This document shows positions 23,201 through 30,932 of a stretch of 36,077 nucleotides of DNA, in pieces. The translations under genes were made by a program, and so were the position numbers. Position 1 is the stretch's first letter. The number at the start of each line of letters is the position of its first letter. The notes beneath the pieces are model-generated. The model was not told the DNA's origin. It ran no database searches and saw nothing but the letters and a program-made list of their open reading frames with translations. The stretch is from Thermoplasmatota archaeon (GTDB lineage: Archaea; Thermoplasmatota; Penumbrarchaeia; Penumbrarchaeales; Penumbrarchaeaceae). Where the stretch lies: NCBI GenBank assembly GCA_016928095.1, contig JAFGLL010000050.1:1-36077 (forward strand), in the 5' to 3' direction.

Positions 23201-24070
23201 CCTGACCTGTATGAGGACCATCCCGAGGAATGGGTGTTTACCTATCAGGTGCTAGAGGGATCCACCGAAGTGACCTCCGGAGATCCGGTGACCTATGGTG
23301 TGGTTTGGCTCAATATTTCACTTGGACCATACACCAACGTGACCAGGGCGCTTACCGATATTCGCGGAAGGGTCCACTTCAACTACACCTCCAGGTTTAC
23401 TGACACGGCAACGGGGAATCCTTTCTCCATACCTGCCGAGCAAGATCAGGCCAACCTTACCATCCAGGTCAACTTCATAGGCAAACAGGGTTACACCAGC
23501 AGTATAAAGACCAGATTTTGCACATACCACAAGGAGAGCATTCCACCTCCGGACCCCGCCAGGTGGGCGATATTCTTCCTGTTCCTTTTCGTGCTCTTCC
23601 TCATTGCTTGCGTGGTCCTATTCTTCTTCTACCGTTACATCGAGAGGAGGAGAAGGCTTCGGGCACTCAAGAAGATCATCAAGAAGGCAGCAGATCAGCT
23701 GGAGACGGGTAATCCCTATTCTGCGGTCATATTCAAGGCATATCAGAAGATGGGTGCACATCTGCGGAGATACGGGTTCATGCGGCGTGATGCGGACACC
23801 TTCAGAGAGTTCGAGGATGCCGTGAGGGCTGCCCTCCCGGTGGATGAGGGGAGCCTCAACAACTTCCTTGATATCCTGGAGGAGGCAAGATATTCCAAGC
23901 ACGTTATCGGGTCCGGTCACAAGGACAGGGCGATAGATTGCCTCCGTAACGTGGAGAAATCACTTGATAATATAATCCTCGATGAGGAAGCTGCCCTAAG
24001 GCAGATGGAGCTTGCAGACGAGGAATATATAGAGACCGATATCGTGGTGAGCGAAGAGAAGGGGGCATAG
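20216..24070 (+). CDS. giant membrane-anchored exoprotein with DUF4129-like cytoplasmic tail
   Basis: A 1284-residue protein. A signal peptide (MRKSLVMLVLLAMVATSLFG) leads a long extracellular part of repeated beta-sandwich-like segments (for example VDVGDTFTVRGTIED, GKEVRLTGSLLDDQLVGIGN, NGEARITGKLLES), reminiscent of Ig-like/bacterial surface domains. Asp-rich Ca-binding-type loops occur at residues about 246-275 and 299-311 (DTDGDGLIDED). One transmembrane helix lies near residues 1116-1139 (WAIFFLFLFVLFLIACVVLF), then a cytoplasmic part with FREFEDAVRAALPV and ILEEARYSKH, like the DUF4129 tail found in MoxR-DUF58 operons. ATG 20216 follows GGAGGT. First gene of the envelope cluster. Confidence 0.82.
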   Translation: MRKSLVMLVLLAMVATSLFGVTDITSGDMETTVPGYTEGPLDVMEEPVQDIIGGFENDGPVIGPQPEVPEFLNEIFPEAEEDIGMAWPQIEDELRDPSRGAVNTSTLIYILKAPKKVYFNDELEVEGLLLEDNNSDGERNSGDLPIPRDYIYLQWAEGTDVYFEADLMTEWDSQEENMTEGKFSMPSKFLGNDTNPIKLYANVTSISANPIELRLFYAGVWTVDGARFYNITQDIYNSLWDKKIGADDDGDASVLQGNGIDDDMDGVIDDGAPGIPKSGWPEGVDEEDFEFDAQGNPIDTDGDGLIDEDPNAFIARRGFEKRLYVEIWHKTKTTIEVIGSDLIDVGDTFTVRGTIEDTSYEYTLMGPKTMRLFWDGQPVAEGVAFPVPSQYYSEYEFTFRVPDGATAGPHNVAVEFSPGYNITNNYYFDPSNATTTIHVRRPTKVIFDNVDLSYKVTWVYRGSTIWINGSIVDKLYFERDFVHQGPKLSINGVEYGNHYRFNVMWGDAIQPFAKLWTGQFIIDDNGTFSIEYDLPAGSQPLGPVTVLVETNFDESRYQDPLIYYSNSQNTTQFMVRARTELDIWIDQNKNGLDDETEQDQYGNSLNTFITRKEFKDANGKVYDWNYARVRGRLKDLSQSSGAVKVGVPNQDIKFYWGFGKNYLKYIELSTDSNGNFQVDIPISANHALGPVPIRASFSTDYWTNYYDTSTYVDTDGQPFSVVSFTSLSINASVAVKGKEVRLTGSLLDDQLVGIGNRTVNIYRLDRWDGNYNSLSAAGGLGTFIGTVTTNSIGKYTFTEYTVEERMNVGSVWVVAKFVGSEEFPYGIGGVRYLPNDAFMPIISTPDKLVITSETSVVLETVPDYLVRNGEARITGKLLESYRGRYDQTRGVAGQTVTAYLKQGDEVFKMGATRTRSDPNLPEFNGYFEIKTQNVPSKLTVGNVEVIVDFEPEVSAEGVPLYQPSSNRTLAEVWSSTRVKEVYFGPVDRSDPQDGRPDLYEDHPEEWVFTYQVLEGSTEVTSGDPVTYGVVWLNISLGPYTNVTRALTDIRGRVHFNYTSRFTDTATGNPFSIPAEQDQANLTIQVNFIGKQGYTSSIKTRFCTYHKESIPPPDPARWAIFFLFLFVLFLIACVVLFFFYRYIERRRRLRALKKIIKKAADQLETGNPYSAVIFKAYQKMGAHLRRYGFMRRDADTFREFEDAVRAALPVDEGSLNNFLDILEEARYSKHVIGSGHKDRAIDCLRNVEKSLDNIILDEEAALRQMELADEEYIETDIVVSEEKGA

Positions 24071-24075
24071 AACGG

Positions 24076-26139
24076 ATGAAATGGAACGAGGCCATCGCAA
24101 TAGCCATAGCAGTGATCATGGGGATAATATTCCTCATAGTCCCACTATTCTCACTTGTGTTCGATGTCGCAGGGATCACCGAGGACGATCCAAAGTTCTC
24201 CGCATATAATGACGATTACTGGGATATCAGTCATTTCATCGAGGATGTTGAGAACTACAACTGCCAGGTCCCCGGGTCCATTTTCTATAATGGGAAGGGG
24301 AACAATGACGGGGCCTATGATTACGAGGTCAAGTCCATGGTTTCGACTCCCACCCTGCTCCTTGGTGACCTAGTTGATCCAGAGAAGAGCATATATCTCG
24401 CGGTTGGTGTGGAACGGTCATACACCCAGGAAGAGATCAGGGCATTGAGGAGCTTCCTCGCCAGAGGTGGTCACGCAATCATCGCGGACGATTTCGGAAA
24501 TGCCAACCAGATCGCGAAGGACTACGGGGTTACCTATTACGGGGGCCAGTTCTATGATGAGAACTTCGATACCAACGTCAACTACACACTGGTAAATGCG
24601 CATATGGGTTCTGATCTTTATGATGTCGACGGGGTCAAGGTCTGGTCGAAGGACAAACCTTTCGGTGACGGTGTCTGGGATGACGACCAGGATGCCGACG
24701 GCAGGATAGATGAGGATGACAATACCGGAAGCTCCCGGAACTATGATGATGACAGGGACAATGCGGACCTTCAGAAGAACCTGCGTGATGATGATAATGA
24801 CGGGGTGGTGGACGAGGAGAACGAAGGTTTCGATGAGGACCCGATCGATGATGATGTAGTATTCACACCCGGTGGGGATGCGGAAAATCGTTGGTATGGA
24901 CACGTCAATGTCGACCTTGAATGGCTCAACGGGATGGATGATGATGATGACGGACTGATCGATGAGGACCTCCAGTCCTACGAGCTGATCACATACAAAC
25001 CCACCGGCCTGTTCTCATCCGTAAACCCCTGGATCTGGGCTGCAGGATCCTCCAAATCCTTCATCGATATGGACGGTAATGGCATCCTTTCGATACCCAC
25101 CTCGGGAGACCTTAAAGGAAAGAACGCTGACGAGGTCTCTTCCGTGGGGAACGAGTTACAGTTCTGCATCGAGATACCTGTAGCGGATGACGGGACCGGT
25201 GCAGTGGACGTGATATCCGGCGAGTCCCAGGAAACGATCAAGGAAGCCGAGAGCCAGGCCAAGAAATACCAGGTCAGGGAACTCAACCCCGAGGCGGATA
25301 AGTTGATAACAGAACTTGGCTCCATCGTTTTCATATCTGACCCCTCCATCTTCATGAACGATCTGTATTCGCTCAATCATATCAGATATGATGTAAACCT
25401 GCCCTGGGACCCGGAGGGTAACGGGGAAGATGATGACGGGGACGGTTTGATCGATGAGGACCGTGAGATCCTGAGAGAGACCGGGGATGTGGATATAAAG
25501 GATATCGAGGACCGTAACAACCTTGCCGACAACTCACCGGATTACTGGTCGGAGAGTGATGTGGAGAAGTTCCCCTGGTTATCCGAGGAGATGGCAGGCA
25601 GACCCAAACTGGATTACGATAATCAGCAGTTCCTCCTCGATCTGATACATCACCTATGCCCCGCAGAGGAGGGAGATACCAATCTGATCATAATAGATGA
25701 AAGCAGGCATTCACAATCCAACCATTTCCTGAAGCCGGTCTACAAGACCATGGAAGTGACTGGATTCCTGACCTCATCTCCATATTATGCTTACCCGATA
25801 ATATTCTCCATAGGTTTCCTCTTGATCCTCACAGCACTGATGGTAAGGGATAAAGAAAGCTGGGCACATAATTTCGATATCAGCCTTCTGGTCCCAAGGA
25901 AAGCCGTTCCTCTTGATAACAGGCTGCAGACGACCAAGTTAAGACTTGCGTTGAAGGAGAAGGTGAGGTTCACCAGAGGATTGAGCCCTGAGGAGTTCGC
26001 AACCCTTAGCGAGTCGATCATATTGAACTCGATAAGGGATCCAGAGTTGATCGAACTGCTTCAGAACATTGAACGCACCTATACATCTCAGGAACTGCAG
26101 CGCATGATGGAGAAAATTAAGAAGATCCAGAATATATAA
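24076..26139 (+). CDS. DUF4350-type membrane protein with Asp-rich loops
   Basis: A 687-residue protein with an N-terminal transmembrane helix (about residues 7-30) and a second near 570-590 (YAYPIIFSIGFLLILTALMV), leaving most of the chain extracellular. RSYTQEEIRALRSFLARGGHAIIADDFG resembles the DUF4350/GATase-like domain of MoxR-operon proteins. Four acidic loops of EF-hand or thrombospondin-3 style follow, including DDDQDADGRIDEDD, DDDNDGVVDE, DDDDDGLIDED and DDDGDGLIDED, which likely bind Ca. The cytoplasmic tail has GLSPEEFATLSESI. It begins 5 bp after the previous stop. Domain assignment is moderate, membrane topology inferred. Confidence 0.75.
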   Translation: MKWNEAIAIAIAVIMGIIFLIVPLFSLVFDVAGITEDDPKFSAYNDDYWDISHFIEDVENYNCQVPGSIFYNGKGNNDGAYDYEVKSMVSTPTLLLGDLVDPEKSIYLAVGVERSYTQEEIRALRSFLARGGHAIIADDFGNANQIAKDYGVTYYGGQFYDENFDTNVNYTLVNAHMGSDLYDVDGVKVWSKDKPFGDGVWDDDQDADGRIDEDDNTGSSRNYDDDRDNADLQKNLRDDDNDGVVDEENEGFDEDPIDDDVVFTPGGDAENRWYGHVNVDLEWLNGMDDDDDGLIDEDLQSYELITYKPTGLFSSVNPWIWAAGSSKSFIDMDGNGILSIPTSGDLKGKNADEVSSVGNELQFCIEIPVADDGTGAVDVISGESQETIKEAESQAKKYQVRELNPEADKLITELGSIVFISDPSIFMNDLYSLNHIRYDVNLPWDPEGNGEDDDGDGLIDEDREILRETGDVDIKDIEDRNNLADNSPDYWSESDVEKFPWLSEEMAGRPKLDYDNQQFLLDLIHHLCPAEEGDTNLIIIDESRHSQSNHFLKPVYKTMEVTGFLTSSPYYAYPIIFSIGFLLILTALMVRDKESWAHNFDISLLVPRKAVPLDNRLQTTKLRLALKEKVRFTRGLSPEEFATLSESIILNSIRDPELIELLQNIERTYTSQELQRMMEKIKKIQNI

Positions 26140-26171
26140 AGGATGGAATCAAAGAAAATAGGTGATGAGAA

Positions 26172-27281
26172 ATGACACCGGATGGAACCCAACCAACACC
26201 ACAGGCCAGACCGCCCGTAGCACCGCAGGCACCACCAAGGGCGCCTGGCGGCCAGCTGCCTCCCCAGCCGGGAGCAGCTCCAGCTGCGTCAGCTGGACCT
26301 GAAAAAAAGACCACGACCTCACCCGAGGTCCAGAGGGCCATTAAGGGTGTGTCAGCCACATCCACCGCTCTTATAGCGGAGGTTGAAAAGGCCATTATCG
26401 GAAAAAGGAATGTTCTCGAGCACGTTCTGCTTTCCATCCTGGCCGATGGACACATCCTGTTCGAGGATTTTCCGGGCACAGCGAAATCGCTCATGGTCAT
26501 GACGTTCGCTTCAGCCCTCGGATGCAAATACAGGCGTATCCAGTTCACTCCTGATCTGCTTCCGACGGATATCACCGGGACGTATATCTTCGATGAGAAG
26601 GACAACGAGTTCAAGTTCAGACCAGGTCCGATATTTGCGAACATCATCCTGGCTGACGAGATAAACAGGGCACCGCCCAAGACCCAGGCTGCTATGCTCG
26701 AGGCAATGCAGGAGAGGCAGGTGTCCATCGAGGGTGTGACGCACAGGCTTCCGAAGCCATTCCTTGTGATGGCGACGCAGAACCCCATCGAGCAGGAGGG
26801 GACATATCCTCTCCCCGAAGCTCAGGTCGACAGGTTCATGCAGAAGATGTCCATGGGTTATCCCTCAAGAGAGGACGAGAGGGAGATCCTGATACGCAGG
26901 ATGAGGAGAGGGAAAGACAATGTGGACATCAATGTGATCACATCCCCCGAGAAGATCATTGCGATGCAGCAGGTCGTCGAGAAGGTCCATATGGACCCTG
27001 CTCTTCTGACCTATATTGTGGAGATAGTCTACAGGACAAGGGAAGATCCCAGGGTCGTCGTGGGCTCATCTCCAAGAGGATCGCTGGCTCTTTTCAAGCT
27101 TGGCAGGGCAAGGGCAGTACTTCAGGGCAGGGATTTCATCACTCCTGATGATGTGAAGGCAGTTGCCATGCCTGCTTTGGCCCACAGGCTTATCCTCAAG
27201 CCGGAGCCAAGGATCCGCGGTGTATTGCCTCAGGATATAATCAATAAGATCCTGGCCGAGGTTCCAGTACCTGCGGTCTGA
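26172..27281 (+). CDS. MoxR-family AAA+ ATPase
   Basis: A 369-residue AAA+ ATPase. The first 50 residues are an unusual Pro/Ala-rich extension (TPDGTQPTPQARPPVAPQAP). The core has VEKAIIGKRNVLEHVLLSIL, Walker A-like EDFPGTAKS (residues 98-106), Walker B ILADEINRAPPKTQAAMLEAM (about 158-178), sensor NPIEQEGTYPLPEAQVDRF and a C-terminal lid with HRLILKP. MoxR proteins act as chaperones that mature metal or VWA-domain complexes; the partner is probably the adjacent DUF58 protein. ATG 26172 is preceded by AGGTGATG. It is 32 bp after the previous stop. Confidence 0.93.
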   Translation: MTPDGTQPTPQARPPVAPQAPPRAPGGQLPPQPGAAPAASAGPEKKTTTSPEVQRAIKGVSATSTALIAEVEKAIIGKRNVLEHVLLSILADGHILFEDFPGTAKSLMVMTFASALGCKYRRIQFTPDLLPTDITGTYIFDEKDNEFKFRPGPIFANIILADEINRAPPKTQAAMLEAMQERQVSIEGVTHRLPKPFLVMATQNPIEQEGTYPLPEAQVDRFMQKMSMGYPSREDEREILIRRMRRGKDNVDINVITSPEKIIAMQQVVEKVHMDPALLTYIVEIVYRTREDPRVVVGSSPRGSLALFKLGRARAVLQGRDFITPDDVKAVAMPALAHRLILKPEPRIRGVLPQDIINKILAEVPVPAV

Positions 27282-27302
27282 TCTTGGAAAGACCTGTGTC
27301 CG

Positions 27303-27321
27303 GACGGTCCAGCTGACCGTC
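27303..27321 (+). promoter_or_regulatory. 7-bp hairpin between MoxR and DUF58 genes
   Basis: GACGGTC-CAGCT-GACCGTC is a perfect stem-loop in the 67-bp gap, about 27 bp before the DUF58 ATG. No T-run follows, so it is more likely a processing or translation-tuning element than a terminator. Confidence 0.4.
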
Positions 27322-27348
27322 TGGACATATTTGGAGAAGTGTGAGAGT

Positions 27349-28614
27349 ATGTGGACGAAAAAAGCAGCTTCCTTCGTAAGCATGTCGGTGATCCTCGCGT
27401 TGCTGGGGTTGGCCACGAACAACCTGCTCATCCTGATGGTCGCCCTAACGGCTCTGGCCTACACTACGGTTAGTCTATTCGCCAACACGTCCACCAGGTT
27501 GACAGCTGACAGGGAGATGTCCCAGGAGAAGATCTTCGAGGACGGGACCGTAAAGGTCGAGTTGAGAATACTCAATCAGGGCGGTAAGACAGGTTTCCTT
27601 GAGGTCAGGGACAAGCTTCCCAGGGTCATACAATTGAAGGAGGGTACCAATTACACCTACCTGAACCTCAACCCAAAGGGTGCAACGAGGCTCAAGTACA
27701 CTATCAAGTGCCCTCTGAAGGGCGTTTTCAAGATAGGCCCCATAACCCTGAGGACGCACGATCCCTTCAACATGTTCTACAAGGAGAAGACAGTTGCCTT
27801 CGAATCGGACCTCACGGTATTCCCGCAGGTCAGGGATGTCAAGGAGCTTTACATCAAATCCAAACAGCCCAAGATGTATCCCGGCGAGATGAAGGTCAAG
27901 ATGCCCGGACCGGGGAGCGAGTTCTTCGCCATAAGAGATTACATGCCCGGGGACCCGTTCAGGGACATCAACTGGAAGGCATACGCTTCCACCGGGAAGC
28001 TCCTTGTGAACGAGCACGAGAGGCTCTCGGTATCGGATGTGACAATAGTGTTCGATTCAAGAACCCCCTCGAGGTATGGCATGGACTCAGACAATGCCAA
28101 CCTCTACGGTGCTCGTGCAGCTGCCACCCTGGCGAATTTCTTTCTCAAGAGAAGGGATTCGGTACAGATGGTGTTGTACTCCGATAAGGTGCTCACGATA
28201 AAGAAGGGTACCGGGCAGAAACAGCTCTTCGAACTGTTGACAGCTCTGGCAGGAGCGGAGCCAAAGGGCGACATACCGCTTTCGGGGATAGTGGAGGTAG
28301 CGATACCCTACATGCCCAGGCATTCCCCTGTCATTGTAATATCCAACCTGGAGGAGGACGACTCCATCAGGAAGGCCGTCAGCATGATGATGATGTTGGA
28401 GTTCGATGTCACCATAATTTCCCCCAATTCGATCGAGTTCGAGATCATGGCCAAACAGAAGAAGGGTGAGAAGATCAACCCGATCGCCTATGATATACTG
28501 AGACTCGACAGGGAGATAATGATACAGGAACTCAGAGGATACGGTGTCAAGGTACTTGACTGGAAACCGGCAACGCCGCTGACCCAGATATTGCTGGAGG
28601 CAAGGAACTACTGA
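27349..28614 (+). CDS. DUF58 domain protein
   Basis: About 421 residues. Two hydrophobic helices at the N-terminus (residues about 8-42) are followed by a beta-rich stretch with GKTGFLEVRDKLP, and the DUF58 signature FFAIRDYMPGDPFRDINWKAYASTGKL. The rest is VWA-like: VTIVFDSRTPS in the MIDAS position (altered relative to DxSxS), ARAAATLANFF and SPVIVISNLEEDD. Such proteins are partners of MoxR ATPases. The frame opens with TTG 27331, but ATG 27349 gives the normal membrane start (MWTKKAASF). It overlaps nothing and lies 9 bp before the next gene. Confidence 0.92.
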   Translation: MWTKKAASFVSMSVILALLGLATNNLLILMVALTALAYTTVSLFANTSTRLTADREMSQEKIFEDGTVKVELRILNQGGKTGFLEVRDKLPRVIQLKEGTNYTYLNLNPKGATRLKYTIKCPLKGVFKIGPITLRTHDPFNMFYKEKTVAFESDLTVFPQVRDVKELYIKSKQPKMYPGEMKVKMPGPGSEFFAIRDYMPGDPFRDINWKAYASTGKLLVNEHERLSVSDVTIVFDSRTPSRYGMDSDNANLYGARAAATLANFFLKRRDSVQMVLYSDKVLTIKKGTGQKQLFELLTALAGAEPKGDIPLSGIVEVAIPYMPRHSPVIVISNLEEDDSIRKAVSMMMMLEFDVTIISPNSIEFEIMAKQKKGEKINPIAYDILRLDREIMIQELRGYGVKVLDWKPATPLTQILLEARNY

Positions 28615-28623
28615 GGTGAAAAA

Positions 28624-29604
28624 ATGGCAGAATATTCCGATGATATGAACCTTGTTCCAATGGAGATCGGCCTCCAGGCCAACGAGACCATTCTCATGTG
28701 GGCCCTTGGCATACTCTTCTGGATCGGAGGGTTCTTCCTGATGCTCTTCTCGGTTGGGGGGAACCTGACACCTTTCGGCATCATAATGTACGCGTTGGGC
28801 GGACTCATGCTGATAGCATCACAGTTCGTAACCCGTTATAATCCCATAAAGACGACAAGGATCCCCATAACCGGGATCATTATTTGGGTCTGGTCATTGT
28901 TCCTGGCCTTCTGGATCCTTCTGAAGGGCTGGGGCGTGTATCTTGGGACCAATCCGGGATATTTCGTTCTGTTCTATCTTGTGATAGCCCTTATGATGAC
29001 GGGCGGAATGCTACTGGCGAACTTCCTGACCACAATGAAGATCCTCGATTGGATGAGCCTGGATATGATAGCCTTCTTGTATACAATGGGTGCCATCTCC
29101 CTGCTTGCAGGTATTGTCCATATCGGTTTTAATAACCCCGCTTTGATCGAGCTGGCGGAGATCTCCGTTGCGCAGTGGGTAATGCTCTTCCTTTTCGGCA
29201 TGGCTTTCATATTCATGCTGGAACTGTTCAATGGGTCCCACAGGTTCAACGAGATCATAAGATACGCGAAGGAAAGATCATCTGGAGAATTCAGTCTGAC
29301 CCCGGTGATAAACAATTATTACATCATGGGTTTCATCCTTTCTCTTATCATCGGGTTCGTGGTCCTTCTTGTTCTTGGAACGACCTTCATCCAGATCATC
29401 CTTCAGTACCTCTTGGTGCCTCAGCTTGCCGACTCCATAATGGCCAATTCCGTGTATCAGCTGTTCTTCACCATGGCATGGATATTCATTCCGGTGTGGA
29501 TAATCCTGGTCCTATGGACGGAATACAGGAGCAGAAAGGAGAAGGTTGAGGAAGAGGAGCTAAGGAGCAAGATCGAGAAGGAACAGAAGCTGGGAGTCTA
29601 CTAA
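28624..29604 (+). CDS. polytopic membrane protein, unknown family
   Basis: A 326-residue protein with about seven or eight transmembrane helices, from ALGILFWIGGFFLMLFSV near residue 25 to FFTMAWIFIPVWIILVLW near 285. It ends in a charged cytoplasmic tail (EYRSRKEKVEEEELRSKIEKEQKL). I do not recognise its family. It starts after GAGGTGAAAAA and sits 9 bp downstream of the DUF58 gene, so it belongs to the MoxR operon. A hairpin with a 12-T tract ends the operon just after its stop. Confidence 0.75.
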   Translation: MAEYSDDMNLVPMEIGLQANETILMWALGILFWIGGFFLMLFSVGGNLTPFGIIMYALGGLMLIASQFVTRYNPIKTTRIPITGIIIWVWSLFLAFWILLKGWGVYLGTNPGYFVLFYLVIALMMTGGMLLANFLTTMKILDWMSLDMIAFLYTMGAISLLAGIVHIGFNNPALIELAEISVAQWVMLFLFGMAFIFMLELFNGSHRFNEIIRYAKERSSGEFSLTPVINNYYIMGFILSLIIGFVVLLVLGTTFIQIILQYLLVPQLADSIMANSVYQLFFTMAWIFIPVWIILVLWTEYRSRKEKVEEEELRSKIEKEQKLGVY

Positions 29605-29633
29605 AGCTCCCGGCTTTTTTTTTTTTCTTTTTA
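29592..29633 (+). terminator. terminator of the MoxR operon
   Basis: GGGAG/CTCCC (29592-29596, 29607-29611) spans the stop codon and is followed by twelve T residues (29615-29626) and CTTTTTA. This strong poly-T signal separates the MoxR module from the ABC transporter genes. Confidence 0.7.
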
Positions 29634-29684
29634 TCAAACCAAGGTTGGTGAACCTTTAAATCCCAATTTCCCCATCGCTTCGAG

Positions 29685-30932
29685 GTGTTGTTGATATTTG
29701 ACCCCAGACACTACCCATTGAGGTCGGGTGTGCTGATCATTGCTATATCATCCTCGATAGCGCTGCTGGTGGTCATGTCCTCCCTGAGCGTTGGTGTGAG
29801 GGAGAGCTCTAGAGAAGCCATTGAGGGTGTTGGTGCCGATATATATGTGGTCCCGGATTCCCTCAACCCACTACTTCTGGACCTCCAAAGGTTCGATCAG
29901 GGATGGGCGGTCATCAGGGAGATCGAGGGTTCGTTATATCCACCGGACAACCTTTCACCAAGGTACAAACATACTCTTTTCTTTGGGGTAGATGGCGAGA
30001 CACTCGGTGAGACAGTGGCACATGGTCTGATCCCCGAAAAGGAGCTGCATTTCAGCCAGTTCAAGGTAATTGAGGGGACATGGTTCGATGAGGTAGGGGA
30101 TCCGGTGAGGGAGAACTTCCTTGCCGGATTGGAAGTGAATGGTTCTACCTACACCTATGAAGCCATGGTCTCCGAGGAATTCTCGAAGAAGAACGATCTT
30201 GGAACAGGTGATACGGTATTCTTTTCTTCAAGGATGAATTCCGTCGGGAACCTGCAATTCCTTGTGAAAGGTGTTTACGTGGACACTCTTTCACAGAGGT
30301 CCGATTCGGTCCTTGTTCATCTGGGGGAGCTTCAGCACATGCAAGGAGTGATCCGTTCCGACCCTCTGACCGAGATACTGCTGGAATACCCGAAGGGGAC
30401 CGATCTGGTAGAGGTTGTGGCGTGGTCAAGCTCTTCTAGTTTTATTTTCAACGATATAGTGGACCTGTACACCAAGGACGAATTCCTGTCGGAGCTTTAC
30501 AGCTTCACAGATGTCCTCAACGGTTTCTCCGTGATCGTCATATCGGTCACCCTGTTCGTATGCCTGGTTTTCACAGCTACGGTCTTAATGATATCCACCA
30601 AGGAGAGGACAGTGGAGATATCCATCCTGAGAGCTGTGGGTTTAACCCCCTTGAAGGTGTTCCTGATGGTGATCAGGGATTCCGTTATATTGTACATATT
30701 GGGAGCCCTGACAGGAACACTGCTTGGTCTTTGCATGAACAAACTGCTGAATGTCCTTTTAGATGGTCTTTTCAATGGCCTTCCCACGACCTTCCAGCCT
30801 TTCAGATTGGATCTATCCATCATCCTTTGGACATTGTTCTTTGCCCTCCTTCTGTCCATAGCATCAGGACTGCTGCCGGCCTTGATATCCGCAAGGAATC
30901 CGCCGGTCAATGCGATCAGGAGGAGCCTCTGA
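29685..30932 (+). CDS. FtsX/MacB-like ABC transporter permease 1
   Basis: A 415-residue permease. An N-terminal helix (residues about 15-35) is followed by a long extracellular domain and three C-terminal helices: FSVIVISVTLFVCLVFTAT, VILYILGALTGTLLG and LSIILWTLFFALLLSIASG. KERTVEISILRAVGLTPLKVF is the classical FtsX-type cytoplasmic coupling segment. The start is GTG 29685 (or TTG 29691). A TATA-like CTTTAAAT at 29654-29661 would give a leaderless or nearly leaderless mRNA. Overlaps permease 2 by one or more bases (TGATG). Likely a MacB/Lol-like exporter or membrane-stress system. Confidence 0.87.
   Translation: MLLIFDPRHYPLRSGVLIIAISSSIALLVVMSSLSVGVRESSREAIEGVGADIYVVPDSLNPLLLDLQRFDQGWAVIREIEGSLYPPDNLSPRYKHTLFFGVDGETLGETVAHGLIPEKELHFSQFKVIEGTWFDEVGDPVRENFLAGLEVNGSTYTYEAMVSEEFSKKNDLGTGDTVFFSSRMNSVGNLQFLVKGVYVDTLSQRSDSVLVHLGELQHMQGVIRSDPLTEILLEYPKGTDLVEVVAWSSSSSFIFNDIVDLYTKDEFLSELYSFTDVLNGFSVIVISVTLFVCLVFTATVLMISTKERTVEISILRAVGLTPLKVFLMVIRDSVILYILGALTGTLLGLCMNKLLNVLLDGLFNGLPTTFQPFRLDLSIILWTLFFALLLSIASGLLPALISARNPPVNAIRRSL

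Noticed and set aside
26117-26788. A 223-residue minus-strand frame opposite the MoxR gene
   Set aside because: Antisense to a gene with intact Walker A and B motifs; low-complexity Ala/Gly/Ser product mirrors the Pro-rich region.
30560-30931. Long N-terminal extension of permease 2
   Set aside because: It overlaps permease 1 in another frame; ATG 30932 has AGGAGGAG before it and a one-base overlap with the previous stop, and gives the normal first transmembrane helix.
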